From positions 2,024,795-2,088,794 of the forward strand of contig CP130629.1 of the NCBI GenBank assembly GCA_030644725.1: a stretch of DNA of 64,000 nt, written 5' to 3'. Below the pieces are notes generated by a model. That model saw nothing but the letters and a program-made list of their open reading frames with translations, made no database searches and was not told the origin of the DNA. Both the position numbers and the translations under genes were made by a program. Source of the DNA: Candidatus Electrothrix communis (GTDB lineage: Bacteria > Desulfobacterota > Desulfobulbia > Desulfobulbales > Desulfobulbaceae). Position 1 is the stretch's first letter; each line of letters opens with the position of its first letter. Below are positions 28,943 through 39,200 of this stretch, one piece after another.

Positions 28943-30877
28943 TCAGGCCGTCCCCTGTTCGCACTCCTTTCTCACCAAGTCCGCAAATTCCTGCGGTGTC
29001 ATGGGAGGCAGGTTGTCTCCGTTGCGCTTACGTACTGTTACGGTACCTTCTTCCATTTCCCGATCACCGATAATCAACATATACGGTGTCTTCATCATCT
29101 GGGCTTCTCGGATCTTATAATTGAGTTTTTCATTCCGCAGATCCTGCTCAACCCGGACACCGGCCTGACGCAACTCCCCATAAATACGAGAGCAATATTC
29201 AGCCTGGCTGTCTGTTATATTTAAAATCCTTGCCTGCTCTGGAGCCATCCAAAGCGGGAAAGCACCTGCGTAATGTTCAATCAATACCCCGATAAAACGC
29301 TCAAGAGATCCCATCAGAGCACGATGAATCATGATCGGCTGATGTTCAGCTCCGTCCTGGCCGGTATAGGTCATACCGAAACGCTCAGGCAGGTTGAAAT
29401 CAACCTGAATAGTTGAACATTGCCAGGAACGTCCCAGCTGATCCTTGATCTTGATATCAATTTTCGGACCGTAAAAAACGCCTTCGCCCGGATCTACCTC
29501 ATAGGCAAGGCCTTTTTTATCCATAGCCCCTTGCAGGGCCTTGGTGGAGAGATCCCAATGTTCATCACTGCCCACGTATTTTTCTGGCCTGGTGGACAGA
29601 TATACATCATAATTGGCAAAACCGAAGGTCTTGAGAACCTGGAGATTCAGATCAATAATATTGAATATTTCTTCTTCCAGATGGTCAGGGCGACAAAAAA
29701 TATGGGCATCATCCTGGGTAAAACCACGTACCCGCATCAGCCCATGCAGGGCTCCAGTGCGCTCGTAACGATAAACCGTTCCCAGTTCGCACCAACGGAC
29801 AGGAAATTCCCGATAACTATGCTTTGTTGCGTTGTAGACCCCAATATGAAAGGGGCAGTTCATTGGCTTGAGCTGATAAGCCACTTCATCAATTTCCATA
29901 GGAGAATACATGTTCTCGCCATAGAAATCAAGATGCCCGGAAGTCTTCCAGAGATCCTGACGTGCGATATGCGGAGTGTACAGGAGCTCATACCCATTTT
30001 TGTAATGGGCATCTTTCCAGTAATCTTCAATCAGCTTACGAAGCAGAGCACCGCGCGGCTGCCAGAGAATCAGACCAGGACCAACCTCATCCTGAATTGT
30101 GAACAGACCAAGTTCCTTGCCGAGCTTACGATGATCTCGTTTTTTGGCCTCTTCGATACGATTGAGATATTTCTTCAGATCTTTCTTATCAAAAAAAGCT
30201 GTACCGTAGACCCTGGTCAGCATGGGATTACGTTCATCCCCGCGCCAATAAGAACCCGCGACCCGCAACAGCTTAAAGCTCTTCAACCAGGAGGTATCCG
30301 GGATATGGGGCCCTCGACAGAGATCAATAAATGCACCCTGCTGATAGAGGGAAACGCTTTCCTCACCCTTCTCTTCCAAATCCTTGAGCAGCTCAACCTT
30401 ATAGCTTTCTCCCTGATCGGCAAAAAAAGCTATTGCCTCAGCTATGGGCATCATGCGCCGTTCAAAAGGCAGACGTGCTTTGACGATTTCGGCCATCCGT
30501 TCTTCGATAGCAGTAAAATCATCTGGGTTAAAGGCGGGGTCACGATCAAAATCGTAATAATACCCATCTTCGATAGAAGGACCGATAGCCACCTTTACAT
30601 CCTGACCAAAGAGCTCTTTCACTGCCTGGGCCATAATATGGGCCGTGGAATGGCGGAGAATATGCGCTCCTTCATCGGAGTCAGCCGAAATAAGCTCAAG
30701 CACCGTATCAGCCTGCAAGGTTGCGGACAGATCTGTCGCCTCTCCGTTACAGAGTACAGCAATGGCCTGCTTTCGCTGTTTCTTGGAGAGCAGTTCTTTC
30801 AAAGCCTCCTGCGCCGTAATACCTGCGGCAACTGCTTTGGCTTCTTCTCCGGGTATGGATATGGATATATCGGTCAT
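28943..30877 (-). CDS. thrS: Threonyl-tRNA synthetase
   Basis: The 644-residue enzyme has the TGS domain (residues 1-60), the editing domain with HSTAHIMAQAV, a class-II core (PMNCPFHIGVY, RWCELGTVYRYERTGALHGL, MIHRALMGSLERFIGVL) and the anticodon-binding domain. ATG 30877 is chosen. The TTG four codons earlier is less likely. It heads the thrS-infC-rpmI-rplT-pheST-ihfA run. Confidence 0.97.
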   Translation of the reverse strand: MTDISISIPGEEAKAVAAGITAQEALKELLSKKQRKQAIAVLCNGEATDLSATLQADTVLELISADSDEGAHILRHSTAHIMAQAVKELFGQDVKVAIGPSIEDGYYYDFDRDPAFNPDDFTAIEERMAEIVKARLPFERRMMPIAEAIAFFADQGESYKVELLKDLEEKGEESVSLYQQGAFIDLCRGPHIPDTSWLKSFKLLRVAGSYWRGDERNPMLTRVYGTAFFDKKDLKKYLNRIEEAKKRDHRKLGKELGLFTIQDEVGPGLILWQPRGALLRKLIEDYWKDAHYKNGYELLYTPHIARQDLWKTSGHLDFYGENMYSPMEIDEVAYQLKPMNCPFHIGVYNATKHSYREFPVRWCELGTVYRYERTGALHGLMRVRGFTQDDAHIFCRPDHLEEEIFNIIDLNLQVLKTFGFANYDVYLSTRPEKYVGSDEHWDLSTKALQGAMDKKGLAYEVDPGEGVFYGPKIDIKIKDQLGRSWQCSTIQVDFNLPERFGMTYTGQDGAEHQPIMIHRALMGSLERFIGVLIEHYAGAFPLWMAPEQARILNITDSQAEYCSRIYGELRQAGVRVEQDLRNEKLNYKIREAQMMKTPYMLIIGDREMEEGTVTVRKRNGDNLPPMTPQEFADLVRKECEQGTA

Positions 30878-31030
30878 ACTGTCTGTCAAAAAAGTCTGCT
30901 GAGTAAACTACCCGGCCCCTTAGGGGTGGGTGTCAACATGATTGAAGGATCTTCTGTGAAATTCTGTGAAAAGTACACTGCAAGCAGCAGGTACCGTCCT
31001 CAGATCCTCGCAATAAAAATATAAAAAAGG

Positions 31031-31076
31031 AAAGGCTAATAAGCCGGTGATGTTCTCCCCGACCCTTAGCCTTTAT
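31031..31076 (-). terminator. Likely terminator after tRNA-Val
   Basis: On the minus strand AAAGGCTAA and TTAGCCTTT form a 9-bp stem a few bases after the tRNA 3' end, followed by a T-rich run. It lies between the tRNA and thrS. Confidence 0.6.
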
Positions 31077-31082
31077 GTAAAT

Positions 31083-31157
31083 TGGTAGGCACGGGCGGTT
31101 TCGAACCGCCGACTTCTACCATGTCAAGGTAGCGCTCTCCCACTGAGCTACGCGCCT
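31083..31157 (-). tRNA. tRNA-Val(GAC)
   Basis: The 75-nt cloverleaf is complete. The acceptor stem AGGCGCG pairs with CGTGCCT (one G-U). The anticodon stem-loop is CTACC-TTGACAT-GGTAG, giving anticodon GAC. The T-arm is GGCGG-TTCGAAA-CCGCC, and CCA is encoded at the 3' end. Confidence 0.97.
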
Positions 31158-31350
31158 GCAAATTATTTGCGTGCTGTTTTCCTGCTTCAACATTCTTTGC
31201 CCTTTGCCGTGACTCTGCAAGCGCATGAATATTGAAAACGTTATGTCAATTACCAAGGAACGAATTTGATGTCAAGTAAAATGAGAAATTATCCCCCCTT
31301 CGCAGGTAAAAAAATGCATTTTTTTACATCCAGAGCCAAAAAAGCTGATA

Positions 31351-31397
31351 CTCGGGGTGTTACCCCGAGCTGATACATACAGCCCCTTTGGGGCATG
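31351..31397. repeat. Dispersed palindromic repeat, copy C (left border of the DGR island)
   Basis: CTCGGGGTGTTACCCCGAG is followed by CTGATACATACAGCCCCTTTGGGGCAT. The two-hairpin design matches copies A, B and D. The rest of 31158-31707 shows no supported gene. Confidence 0.75.
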
Positions 31398-31707
31398 GTG
31401 GTGTCGTCATTGCGTAGGGGCAGATCCCCGTGCCTGCCCGGTTCGGGCATCCCGGAAATTTGGCCAACCAGTAGCGTGGGCAACGGCCAATAACGTGAAC
31501 AACGTTGGCAACGTGACAGCTTTTACATCTGAACAGGTTGGGAGGAATCGAAATATTGCCTACCCTACCGGGCTTTGGAGTTGATTGTCTTGATTGTCTT
31601 GGCTCTCAACGACCAGCCCTCTTTTCTGCGTGCGTTTCTTGTATCGGTTGAGTATAGAGTTTGATAACAATCTGTTGGAGCATTTTTTCCGCATTCAGAA
31701 GGAAGCC

Positions 31708-34410
31708 ATGATGAAGCCCCCTGATGCTCAGGGTTACACAGCGAGACCAACGGACATTCCTATCATAATTATGAACGATAAAAATATCGCAAATCTCGGG
31801 CGTAATCGACTTATCCGCCAACTGGCCCGCCGCATTACCCGTCATTTTGAACGGGGCAGCAGGGATGCCTTGGACAAATCCCTGGTTATCGGTATTTTCG
31901 GAGAATGGGGCAGCGGCAAAAGCTGGATTCTCGAACAGCTGGCCCTCCGTTTTGAGAAAAAAGAACATCGTTTGGTCACAATAAAACAAGCAGATAAAGA
32001 AGATCAACAGGCCCTTATCCTGCCGATCCGCTTTAATCCGTGGCGCTTTGAGGCTGAGGAACACCTGATTGTCCCCCTGCTGATGACCACCCATAATGCA
32101 CTCATGAAGCAGGCGGCTGAGGATAAAGGGTTTGGTGAAAAGCTGAGCATGGGCGCAGGATATTTCTTCAAATCCTCCCTCGCCTTTGCCAGTGCCTGGA
32201 AATTCAAAATCGGCCTACCCGGTGTGGGCAGCTGTGATTTCAGCCCGGAAGCGGCCCTGAAGGCTCAGGAAGCATTGCAGGAAAAGCTCAAAAAAGAAAA
32301 CGAACTGCCCCCGGATCTCAACTCCTGCTATTACGATTTTGAGAACCAACTGAAAGAGGTCACTGGTCAAGGCCTGAAGCTTCTCTTTCTTATCGATGAT
32401 ATAGACCGCTGTTTGCCGGAACGGGCTGTGCAGATGCTGGAGGCGATCAAACTGTTTCTTGATGTGCCGGAATGCGTTTTTGTGCTGGGCGTGGATGACG
32501 AAGTGGTAGAACGGGGTATCCGTCATCGCTATCGGGATTACAATAACGTTGCTCCAACCAACGAAGAACAAGGAAACGGGGATCAGCATGACTTGCTGCC
32601 CCCTATCACCGGGGCCGAATACCTGGAAAAGATCATCCATCTGCCCATTCGCCTACCCCTGATGCGTAAACGGCAGGTGGCTGAATTGCTGGAAAACCGC
32701 TATCCCTCTCTGTTCAAGGTAGAACCGAAGGAGGAAGGCGAGCTGACCGGCGGGCGACAGCTTGGAAGAACCGACGAAGCGCAGGAGCTGCTGAAACTGT
32801 TTGAATATGCGGTGCCGATGATTCCCCGCAAGCTGATCCGGGCTGCTGAGTTATTGGAGTTTCTCACTGAGCTGTCGGAGTCGTTTCAGCCAGACAGAGT
32901 GTTGCTGGCACGCTTGGTTCTGCTTCAGCTCTTTGCCCCAGAGGTGTTTCGCCATCTTCGGCGGACAAATAACTTTTTGTTACAGGTTTGGGCCGGTTGG
33001 CAGCAGAATTCTGAAAATAAAATTTTCAGAACCTCAGACCTGAAAAAGGTGCAACTGGATGAAAAAACCGATGAAGCGACATGGAAGGCGGAAGATGAGC
33101 CGTTGATCCAGAAATTACTTGAGGCAGGCCGAAACCGAGTCAATTTTGATCCCTGCCGAGTCTTGCAAGGGCTGACACCAGAGGCAATTCCAAATAGTTT
33201 AAAGGATTATTTTCATCTTGTTGGTGAGCAGGAGAATGAACCTGTCAGCATTGCTGCGAGTGTTAGGGGTATAGAATCTGCACCTATTATCGCTGAACGT
33301 CTGGAGACCGCCCGGCTCACCGATCAACAAGGTTTTTTTACGGATCTGTTCAGCGAGCGGGAGGCCAGTTGGCGCAAGGTCCTTGATTTTGAAGAGTTGC
33401 AGGGGAAAATTTTGCCTTCGGATATTTTTGACAATATTCTGTCCCGGTTGAATAACGAAGAAATTTGGCGTAATGATCTGCTCTGGCTTGGTTCGTTAGC
33501 GACACGACTTGGTTGGCAACAACAGGACCAGCTTGATAAACTCTGTCAGTGGCGAAACCGGTTGGTGGAAAAAATTCAGGACAGCAGGGAGACAATGCAG
33601 CAAAGACGGCGGTACGGACTCTTACTCGGCAACACAGGATGGTTGCCCGAGGACTTGAATCGTTTTGTACGTATTACCGCCGGTGATTTTCTCTATGGCG
33701 AGGAGAAAAAGACAGAGAACATTCCAGCAGACTACTGTATCGGCAAGTATCCGGTGACCAATGCCCAGTATAAACGTTTTCTTGACGATCATGGTTATGA
33801 ACATGAAGAACTATGGAGCAAGAAAGGATGGCAATGGTTGCACGAACAGGAAGAGGAACTTGTTCAGCCGAGCTACTGGGGAAATAAGGAGTTGGCCAAT
33901 CCGCTCTTTCCGGTTGTCGGGGTGAGTTGGTATGAGGCCCTGGCCTATTGTCGTTGGCTGGATAAACAAATAAGAAAACAACCGGATCCCTTCGGTTTAA
34001 CGGCAGAAAACCTGACAAAACTTCAAGCACGGCTGGCAACCGAGCATGAATGGGAACGGGCGGCACGGGGGACTGATGGCAGGGAATTTCCTTGGGGAAA
34101 AGGTGAACCGGATGCCGTCCGCTTGAATACTTCAGCATCATGGGATAAAGAAGAAAAGGCTTCCACGACCCCTGTCATTATGTTTAAGGACGGTGTACGA
34201 AAAGAAAATGAGGATTCCCTCTGGGATATGAGCGGGAATATCTGGGAGTGGACCAATTCACTTGACAGTGATCAAGATCCGCATATCCGGGGCGGTTCCT
34301 GGAACGGCAATCCGGGCAACGCCCGTTGCTCAATCCGCTACAGGAACGATCCAAACGGTCGGAACAACAACTTAGGGTTTCGAGTGGTGTTCTCCCTGGC
34401 AGCTTGCTGA
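31708..34410 (+). CDS. DGR target 1: KAP-type P-loop NTPase fused to an FGE/C-type-lectin-fold domain
   Basis: This 900-residue protein starts with a KAP-like NTPase: Walker A GEWGSGKS at about 65-72 and Walker [10 protein letters not shown] at about 225-233. A helical middle region follows. From about residue 650 it has a formylglycine-generating-enzyme-type domain ([57 protein letters not shown]). The last 36 residues are variable repeat VR1. The start at 31708 has an AAGGA ribosome-binding site, whereas the frame's earlier TTG at 31594 has none. The FGE fold is the ligand-displaying scaffold known in many DGR proteins. The protein probably couples ligand binding at a diversified surface to NTPase switching. 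It is followed by the reverse transcriptase. Confidence 0.92.
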   Translation: MMKPPDAQGYTARPTDIPIIIMNDKNIANLGRNRLIRQLARRITRHFERGSRDALDKSLVIGIFGEWGSGKSWILEQLALRFEKKEHRLVTIKQADKEDQQALILPIRFNPWRFEAEEHLIVPLLMTTHNALMKQAAEDKGFGEKLSMGAGYFFKSSLAFASAWKFKIGLPGVGSCDFSPEAALKAQEALQEKLKKENELPPDLNSCYYDFENQLKEVTGQGLKLLFLIDDIDRCLPERAVQMLEAIKLFLDVPECVFVLGVDDEVVERGIRHRYRDYNNVAPTNEEQGNGDQHDLLPPITGAEYLEKIIHLPIRLPLMRKRQVAELLENRYPSLFKVEPKEEGELTGGRQLGRTDEAQELLKLFEYAVPMIPRKLIRAAELLEFLTELSESFQPDRVLLARLVLLQLFAPEVFRHLRRTNNFLLQVWAGWQQNSENKIFRTSDLKKVQLDEKTDEATWKAEDEPLIQKLLEAGRNRVNFDPCRVLQGLTPEAIPNSLKDYFHLVGEQENEPVSIAASVRGIESAPIIAERLETARLTDQQGFFTDLFSEREASWRKVLDFEELQGKILPSDIFDNILSRLNNEEIWRNDLLWLGSLATRLGWQQQDQLDKLCQWRNRLVEKIQDSRETMQQRRRYGLLLGNTGWLPEDLNRFVRITAGDFLYGEEKKTENIPADYCIGKYPVTNAQYKRFLDDHGYEHEELWSKKGWQWLHEQEEELVQPSYWGNKELANPLFPVVGVSWYEALAYCRWLDKQIRKQPDPFGLTAENLTKLQARLATEHEWERAARGTDGREFPWGKGEPDAVRLNTSASWDKEEKASTTPVIMFKDGVRKENEDSLWDMSGNIWEWTNSLDSDQDPHIRGGSWNGNPGNARCSIRYRNDPNGRNNNLGFRVVFSLAAC
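34289..34395 (+). repeat. DGR variable repeat VR1
   Basis: The 107-bp stretch aligns without gaps to TR (35941-36047) and differs at 10 positions. All ten are A in TR (eight A-to-G, two A-to-T), and no non-A position differs. It encodes the end of target 1 from RGGSW to GFRVVFS. Homology to TR stops at its 3' end, where both VRs continue CTGGCAGCT and TR does not. Confidence 0.97.
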
Positions 34411-34446
34411 TTTTCTGATTCCTGAAATGCTGCTTTCTGAATTCTT

Positions 34447-34462
34447 CTGCGCGTGAGCGCAG
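34447..34462 (+). promoter_or_regulatory. Hairpin downstream of VR1
   Basis: CTGCGC-GTGA-GCGCAG forms a 6-bp stem with a 4-nt loop, 52 nt after VR1. A matching hairpin with loop GTTA lies at the same place after VR2 (39314-39329), inside a conserved flank. DNA hairpins just downstream of VR are known to aid target recognition in DGRs. Confidence 0.8.
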
Positions 34463-34476
34463 TCGATTTTTTTACT

Positions 34477-35550
34477 ATGGCCAAACAATACGACAATCTA
34501 TACCCGCAGATCACCGACTTTGCCAACCTTCATCTTGCCTGGCGCAAGGCAGTGAGAGGAAAACGTTTCGGGCAGGCAGCTGCCGGTTTTGAGCTGCAAC
34601 TCGAAGACAATCTGATTCGTCTCCAGCGAGAATTACAGGAGCAAACATGGCAGCCTGGCGGCTATCATTCCTTTCGCATTTACGACCCCAAACCACGTCT
34701 GGTTTCAGCGGCTCCCTTTCCAGATCGAGTGGTCCATCATGCGCTCTGCAATGTTCTGGAACCGATCTACGAATCTGTCTTTATCAGCGATTCCTATGCC
34801 AATCGCACAGGCAAGGGCACCCATGCCGCACTGGATAAGACACAGCGATATATTCGCCACTTTCCTTTTGTCCTCCAATGCGACATCCGCCAATACTTCC
34901 CGTCCATTGATCATCTAATCCTGGAAAACATCCTGGCCCGTAAAATTATTGGCCACCGAACCATGTGGCTCATCCGGCAGATCATCAAAAGCGGAGAAGG
35001 CGTGTTGCGTGCTGAATACGAGATGGCCTGGTTCCCCGGTGACAAATTATTCGCCCCGCTCAGGCCACGCGGCTTGCCCATCGGCAACCTGACCAGCCAG
35101 TTCTGGTCCAATGTTTATTTGAACGAACTGGATCAGTTTGTCAAACGACGCCTTCGATGCAAGGCCTACCTCCGCTATGTTGATGATTTTCTCCTCTTTG
35201 CCGCATCAAAAAAACAACTCTGGCAATGGAAGGAGGAAATCTCCTCTTTTCTCAGCGAACTTCGGCTTACCCTGCACAAACGTTCCAGCACGGTGTATCC
35301 AGTGAGCAGCGGTATTCCCTTTCTCGGCTTTCGTATCTATGCTGACCATCGACGCCTGAAACGAAAAAACGGCGTGAATTTCGCCCGCCGTCTTCGCCGT
35401 AATTATCGGGCCTACGCCCGTAGAGAGTTACATTTTGACGACCTGTCCGCCAAGGTACTCGGTTGGATCGCCCATGCCGACCACGGAGACACCTGGGGTC
35501 TGCGGACAAGCCTCTTTCATGATCCCTTACCGAAAAAACAACCACGATGA
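34477..35550 (+). CDS. Diversity-generating retroelement reverse transcriptase
   Basis: The 357-residue protein has the DGR-type RT layout. It shows the N-terminal QYDNLYPQITDFANLHLAWR motif, RHFPFVLQCDIRQYFPSID, the DGR-specific IGNLTSQ motif (about 200-208) in place of the QGxxxSP of other RTs, and the catalytic YVDD at about 233-237. It copies the TR RNA with errors at adenines. ATG 34477 is chosen over a GTG at 34453, because that GTG lies in the loop of the VR1-flanking hairpin. Its stop overlaps the Avd start (ATGA). Confidence 0.97.
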   Translation: MAKQYDNLYPQITDFANLHLAWRKAVRGKRFGQAAAGFELQLEDNLIRLQRELQEQTWQPGGYHSFRIYDPKPRLVSAAPFPDRVVHHALCNVLEPIYESVFISDSYANRTGKGTHAALDKTQRYIRHFPFVLQCDIRQYFPSIDHLILENILARKIIGHRTMWLIRQIIKSGEGVLRAEYEMAWFPGDKLFAPLRPRGLPIGNLTSQFWSNVYLNELDQFVKRRLRCKAYLRYVDDFLLFAASKKQLWQWKEEISSFLSELRLTLHKRSSTVYPVSSGIPFLGFRIYADHRRLKRKNGVNFARRLRRNYRAYARRELHFDDLSAKVLGWIAHADHGDTWGLRTSLFHDPLPKKQPR

Positions 35551-35882
35551 AAGAATCACCCCTGTTTGCAAAAAGTTACGACTTTGTCAAATGGCTCATT
35601 CCCCGAACCGTCAAATTTCCTCGGAATCAACGCTTTGCCCTTGCCGCCCGTCTTCAGCAGCGAAGTCTTGATTTTATGGAACAACTCTATGTCGCGGCTT
35701 CAGCGACCGATAAACGAACCGCCCTTATCCGGGCGGACACCTTGCTGAAACAGCTCCGCTTTCATTTGCGTCTGGCCCATGACCTGGAGCTGCTCTCCAC
35801 CCGTCGTTACGAACACGCCTGCCGACAGGTTGAGGAAATCGGTCGTCTGCTTGGCGGCTGGATCAGCAAAACAAGGCGATAA
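35547..35882 (+). CDS. avd: Accessory variability determinant (Avd), four-helix bundle
   Basis: The 111-residue basic, all-helical protein matches the Avd / S23-like four-helix-bundle pattern (YDFVKWLIPRTVKFPRNQRF, then LLKQLRFHLRLAHDLELLS). In known DGRs Avd forms a pentamer that binds the RT and template RNA and is needed for mutagenic cDNA synthesis. It overlaps the RT gene by 4 nt and ends 58 nt before TR. Confidence 0.93.
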   Translation: MKESPLFAKSYDFVKWLIPRTVKFPRNQRFALAARLQQRSLDFMEQLYVAASATDKRTALIRADTLLKQLRFHLRLAHDLELLSTRRYEHACRQVEEIGRLLGGWISKTRR

Positions 35883-35940
35883 AACAATTGCATTTTCTTA
35901 CCAAACCGGGCAGGTTGTGAACAGGGGACGGAACAGCACC

Positions 35941-36047
35941 GGGGCGGTTCCTGGAACAACAATCCAAACAACGCCCGTTGCTCAATCCGCAACAGGAACA
36001 ATCCAAACAATCGGAACAACAACATAGGGTTTCGAGTGGTGTTCTCC
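35941..36047 (+). repeat. DGR template repeat TR
   Basis: The 107-bp template has 34 adenines, mostly in AAC and AAT codons at the positions that vary in the VRs. Such codons can change to many amino acids but not to a stop by A substitution. Read in the VR frame it gives mostly Asn at the variable sites. It may begin at 35938, since an A there is T in both VRs. It lies between avd and target 2 and serves both VR1 and VR2. Confidence 0.97.
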
Positions 36048-36075
36048 ATAGCAAACCACGGCTGATTCCGGAAAA

Positions 36076-36212
36076 CTGTGTGTTTCTAAGGACACACAGC
36101 GGCGAGTCAGTCTTATTGCCAGCCTGTTTCGTTCCCGGTCGCATCAGGTAGCTTCTCATCCTGTCGGCCAAATATACAACCGTCCCCGCATCCTGCTTGG
36201 CACGGTGCGGGG
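36076..36212 (+). ncRNA. Structured template-RNA spacer downstream of TR
   Basis: Between TR and target 2 there are two hairpins: CTGTGTG/CACACAG at 36076-36099 with a 10-nt loop, and CCCCGCA/TGCGGGG at 36184-36212. In characterised DGRs the RNA downstream of TR is needed for priming and Avd binding. The hairpins fit such a role, but it is inference. Confidence 0.5.
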
Positions 36213-36237
36213 GCATCTTTCAACTCCACACAAACTG

Positions 36238-39200
36238 ATGAAAAAAAACATCCCGACAAGCGCACGAATCGCCGTCTTTCTTGTCTTCCTTGGCTTCCTA
36301 ATATACGCGGGCATAAACCGTGCAGCATGGTGGTCGAAATTCCTAAGCATTTTTTCCGCTGACACAAGTACTGCACTTCAGGGGTTTGAAGTGGTTGTGA
36401 ACCTTGGTTTGCTCGTCCTGGGCGGAAGTGTCCTATGGTTTTTCGGCAAGCCCCTTGCTCAATTTCTGGAGGGAAAAGAACAAGCGAAACATCCCGAAAA
36501 AACGTTCACTGAACGGGAAATAGAAAAATTCTACCACGACAACTTGCTTAAAGAGTGCGAGCGGTATGATTTCGGCGACCTTGACGAGGAACGGGCAGAA
36601 GACCATTCCGGCCTAAAGCTCAGTGATGTCTACGTTGATCAACAAGTGACGGTCTTTGATCCGAAACAGAAAAACGATCCATCCGAACAGAAAGAATTGG
36701 CGGAGAGGAAAACGATTCCACTTTTTCAAGCTTTGGAAAAATATAGCGAAAACCATTGTATCATCAGCGGGATTGTCGGTTCCGGCAAGAGCAGCTTTAT
36801 CAATTTTCTTGCCGCCGATATCATTCGCTCCTTTGCTTCCGAGCAATCTTCTGTTCTGCCCGGAGATTTTACTCGTCGGCCCGTGGTTCGAGTCCGTTTA
36901 CGGGAAATCGGCGCGACTCTTGACAGGTCTGTTGATGCCGACGGATTGCTGCTGCGGCATATCCGAACGCAGGTACACCGTCATATCGTTTTTGGCTGTA
37001 ACGGAACAAACGGAGTCTACGATGTTTCTGATTGCACTATCGAACAGTATTGCAATGAACTGGTCACAGAACTACAAAAAAACGGTATCATCCTCCTCGA
37101 TGGTCTAGATGAGGTCACCCTTACAGAGGATAAACGACTGATGGTGCAGCAGGCAATCCGTCATTTTCTTGATCGTCTGCCAGAGAACAGTTCCTGCCGC
37201 CTGATCCTCACCAGCAGGCCTCCCGGCTTAACAGGCAACAGTGGTGAGCGGTATCAACCGCCCGGCTTTGTTCGTTTGGAGTTGCAGAGCATGAGCCTGC
37301 AACAGGCTGGAACCTTTATCCACCATTGGTACGAAAAAAAAGCCAAGGCCGACCCACGGCCCTCGACCAATGACCCGATGAACCGGCAACGGGCCGAGCA
37401 TCTCATTATGCAGGTTTCAGAACGTCCCTCATTAGAGGAATTGACCGGTACCCCTATGCTGCTGACTCTGATGCTGCTGGTGGACTCTGGCAACTACCGT
37501 TTACCCGAATCACGGGCTGAGCTCTATGACCGGGCCGTAAAACTGCTCCTGCAACGGTGGCACCTCAATCTCCGGAAAGATGTCGATTCCTTTGAGCCCG
37601 AGGCGCAGGCGGTGATGGAGGCTATGACCGAAGACGGAGGTTTTGCCAAAGATTTGCGGGAGGCCCTCAGTCGCACCGCCTTGGAAAGCTATCAACATGC
37701 TGAGGCCACAGCTGCGGAAAAGAACGCAACCATAACATTTAGCCAAGCTCTTGTTCTTGGCAACATCAGCCTTTTTCTGGACAATAGCAAACGAACTTCG
37801 GAAAAAACGATTGCTTCGGCTATTGATTCAACGGCGATACATAATTTTCTCCAAAACAGGAGCAATATCCTGGTCGGGGCCGGTGAAAGCGATGATCGAC
37901 TTCAGTTTGTCCATAAATCTTTCCATGAATATCTGGCAGCGGAATCTTATCATTTTGACGATAACAGCAGAACCGCTGTTGCTAAGCTGCTTGCTGATCC
38001 CAAAAAACGGGACTGGTGGCGGGAGGTGCTCCTCTTCTGGATGAACGCCCGCTCAATAGTCGAACTGAAGGATTTTATTCGCCCCCTGCTGCTGGAACCT
38101 TTCGGGGAAATGGAAAAAGAGAAACTCGAAAACCATGCAGCCGCTGTGGTGCTCTGCTGTGAGGCGGCCCTGGAAAAAAACCTCCGTCGATATGCTGACA
38201 GCGGCAGGAATCCTGAGCTGAATACGTTATTCAACGAGGCGCAACAGAAACTCCTGCGACTGATGGAGGATATGCGGGTTGCGGTGTCGCTACGAGCCCA
38301 AACAGGCAGGCTGCTGGGAGAGTTAGGCGACCCCAGACCGGGGATAACCGTCTGGGAGGACGACAGCGGACGACCGGATATTGCATGGGTAGAGATTCCA
38401 GCGGCCCAAGGCTTTATGATGGGGAGCGAGGCTGAGAATGCCCGTGACAATGAAAAACCGCTTCACTCGGTGGACGTGGATGCCTTTGGTATCAGTCGGT
38501 CTCCGATTACCAATGCCCAGTACCGTTGTTTTATCGAAGCGGGCGGCTATGAGAAATCGCAGTACTGGCAAAGCGAGGGGGCACGGCAGTGGTTGACAGG
38601 AGGTAATGATGAAAAGTTACTGGAGGGGATATCCGACAAAAACACCCGTAAACTTTATCGTAACTGGCTGACAGGAGATACAGAACGACGTGCGCCTCGT
38701 TTTTGGCATGACCGCAGATGGAATAATCCCAACCATCCGGTGGTGGGCGTATCCTGGTTCGAGGCCCTGGCCTTCTGCTGTTGGCTTGCTGAGGTTGAAG
38801 GGAAACCGGTACGCCTACCGGGTGAAGAAGAATGGGAATATGCGGCCCGTGGAGTCAAGGGGTTGAAGTACTCCTGGGGAGACGAATTTGCTGAGAGCTT
38901 GGGCAACACGAAAAAAACAGGCTTGGAGCGCACCTCAGCAGTCGGGCTTTTTGTTCCGGGCCGGGCTGTTGGTCCGCAGGCGGAATCGGAAGCCTTCGGT
39001 CTTCACGATATGACCGGCAATGTCTGGGAATGGACTGTTAATCGTTGGGGCAAGAATTTTGGAAAAACGGAGTTTGCCTATGCTGATTGGCAAAAACGGA
39101 GCAGGGAAGAACGGGAAGACCCGAACGTCAACGAATTAAGAGTCATCCGGGGCGGTTCCTGGCTCAACGTTCCAAACTACGCCCGTTGCTCTTTCCGCGG

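Noticed and set aside
29420-31024. Long plus-strand ORF of 534 codons
   Set aside because: It lies wholly antisense to the clear thrS gene and shows no protein motif. High-GC third positions explain the open frame.
34453-34476. GTG start for the reverse transcriptase
   Set aside because: It lies in the loop of the VR1-flanking hairpin, while ATG 34477 gives the normal DGR RT N-terminus.
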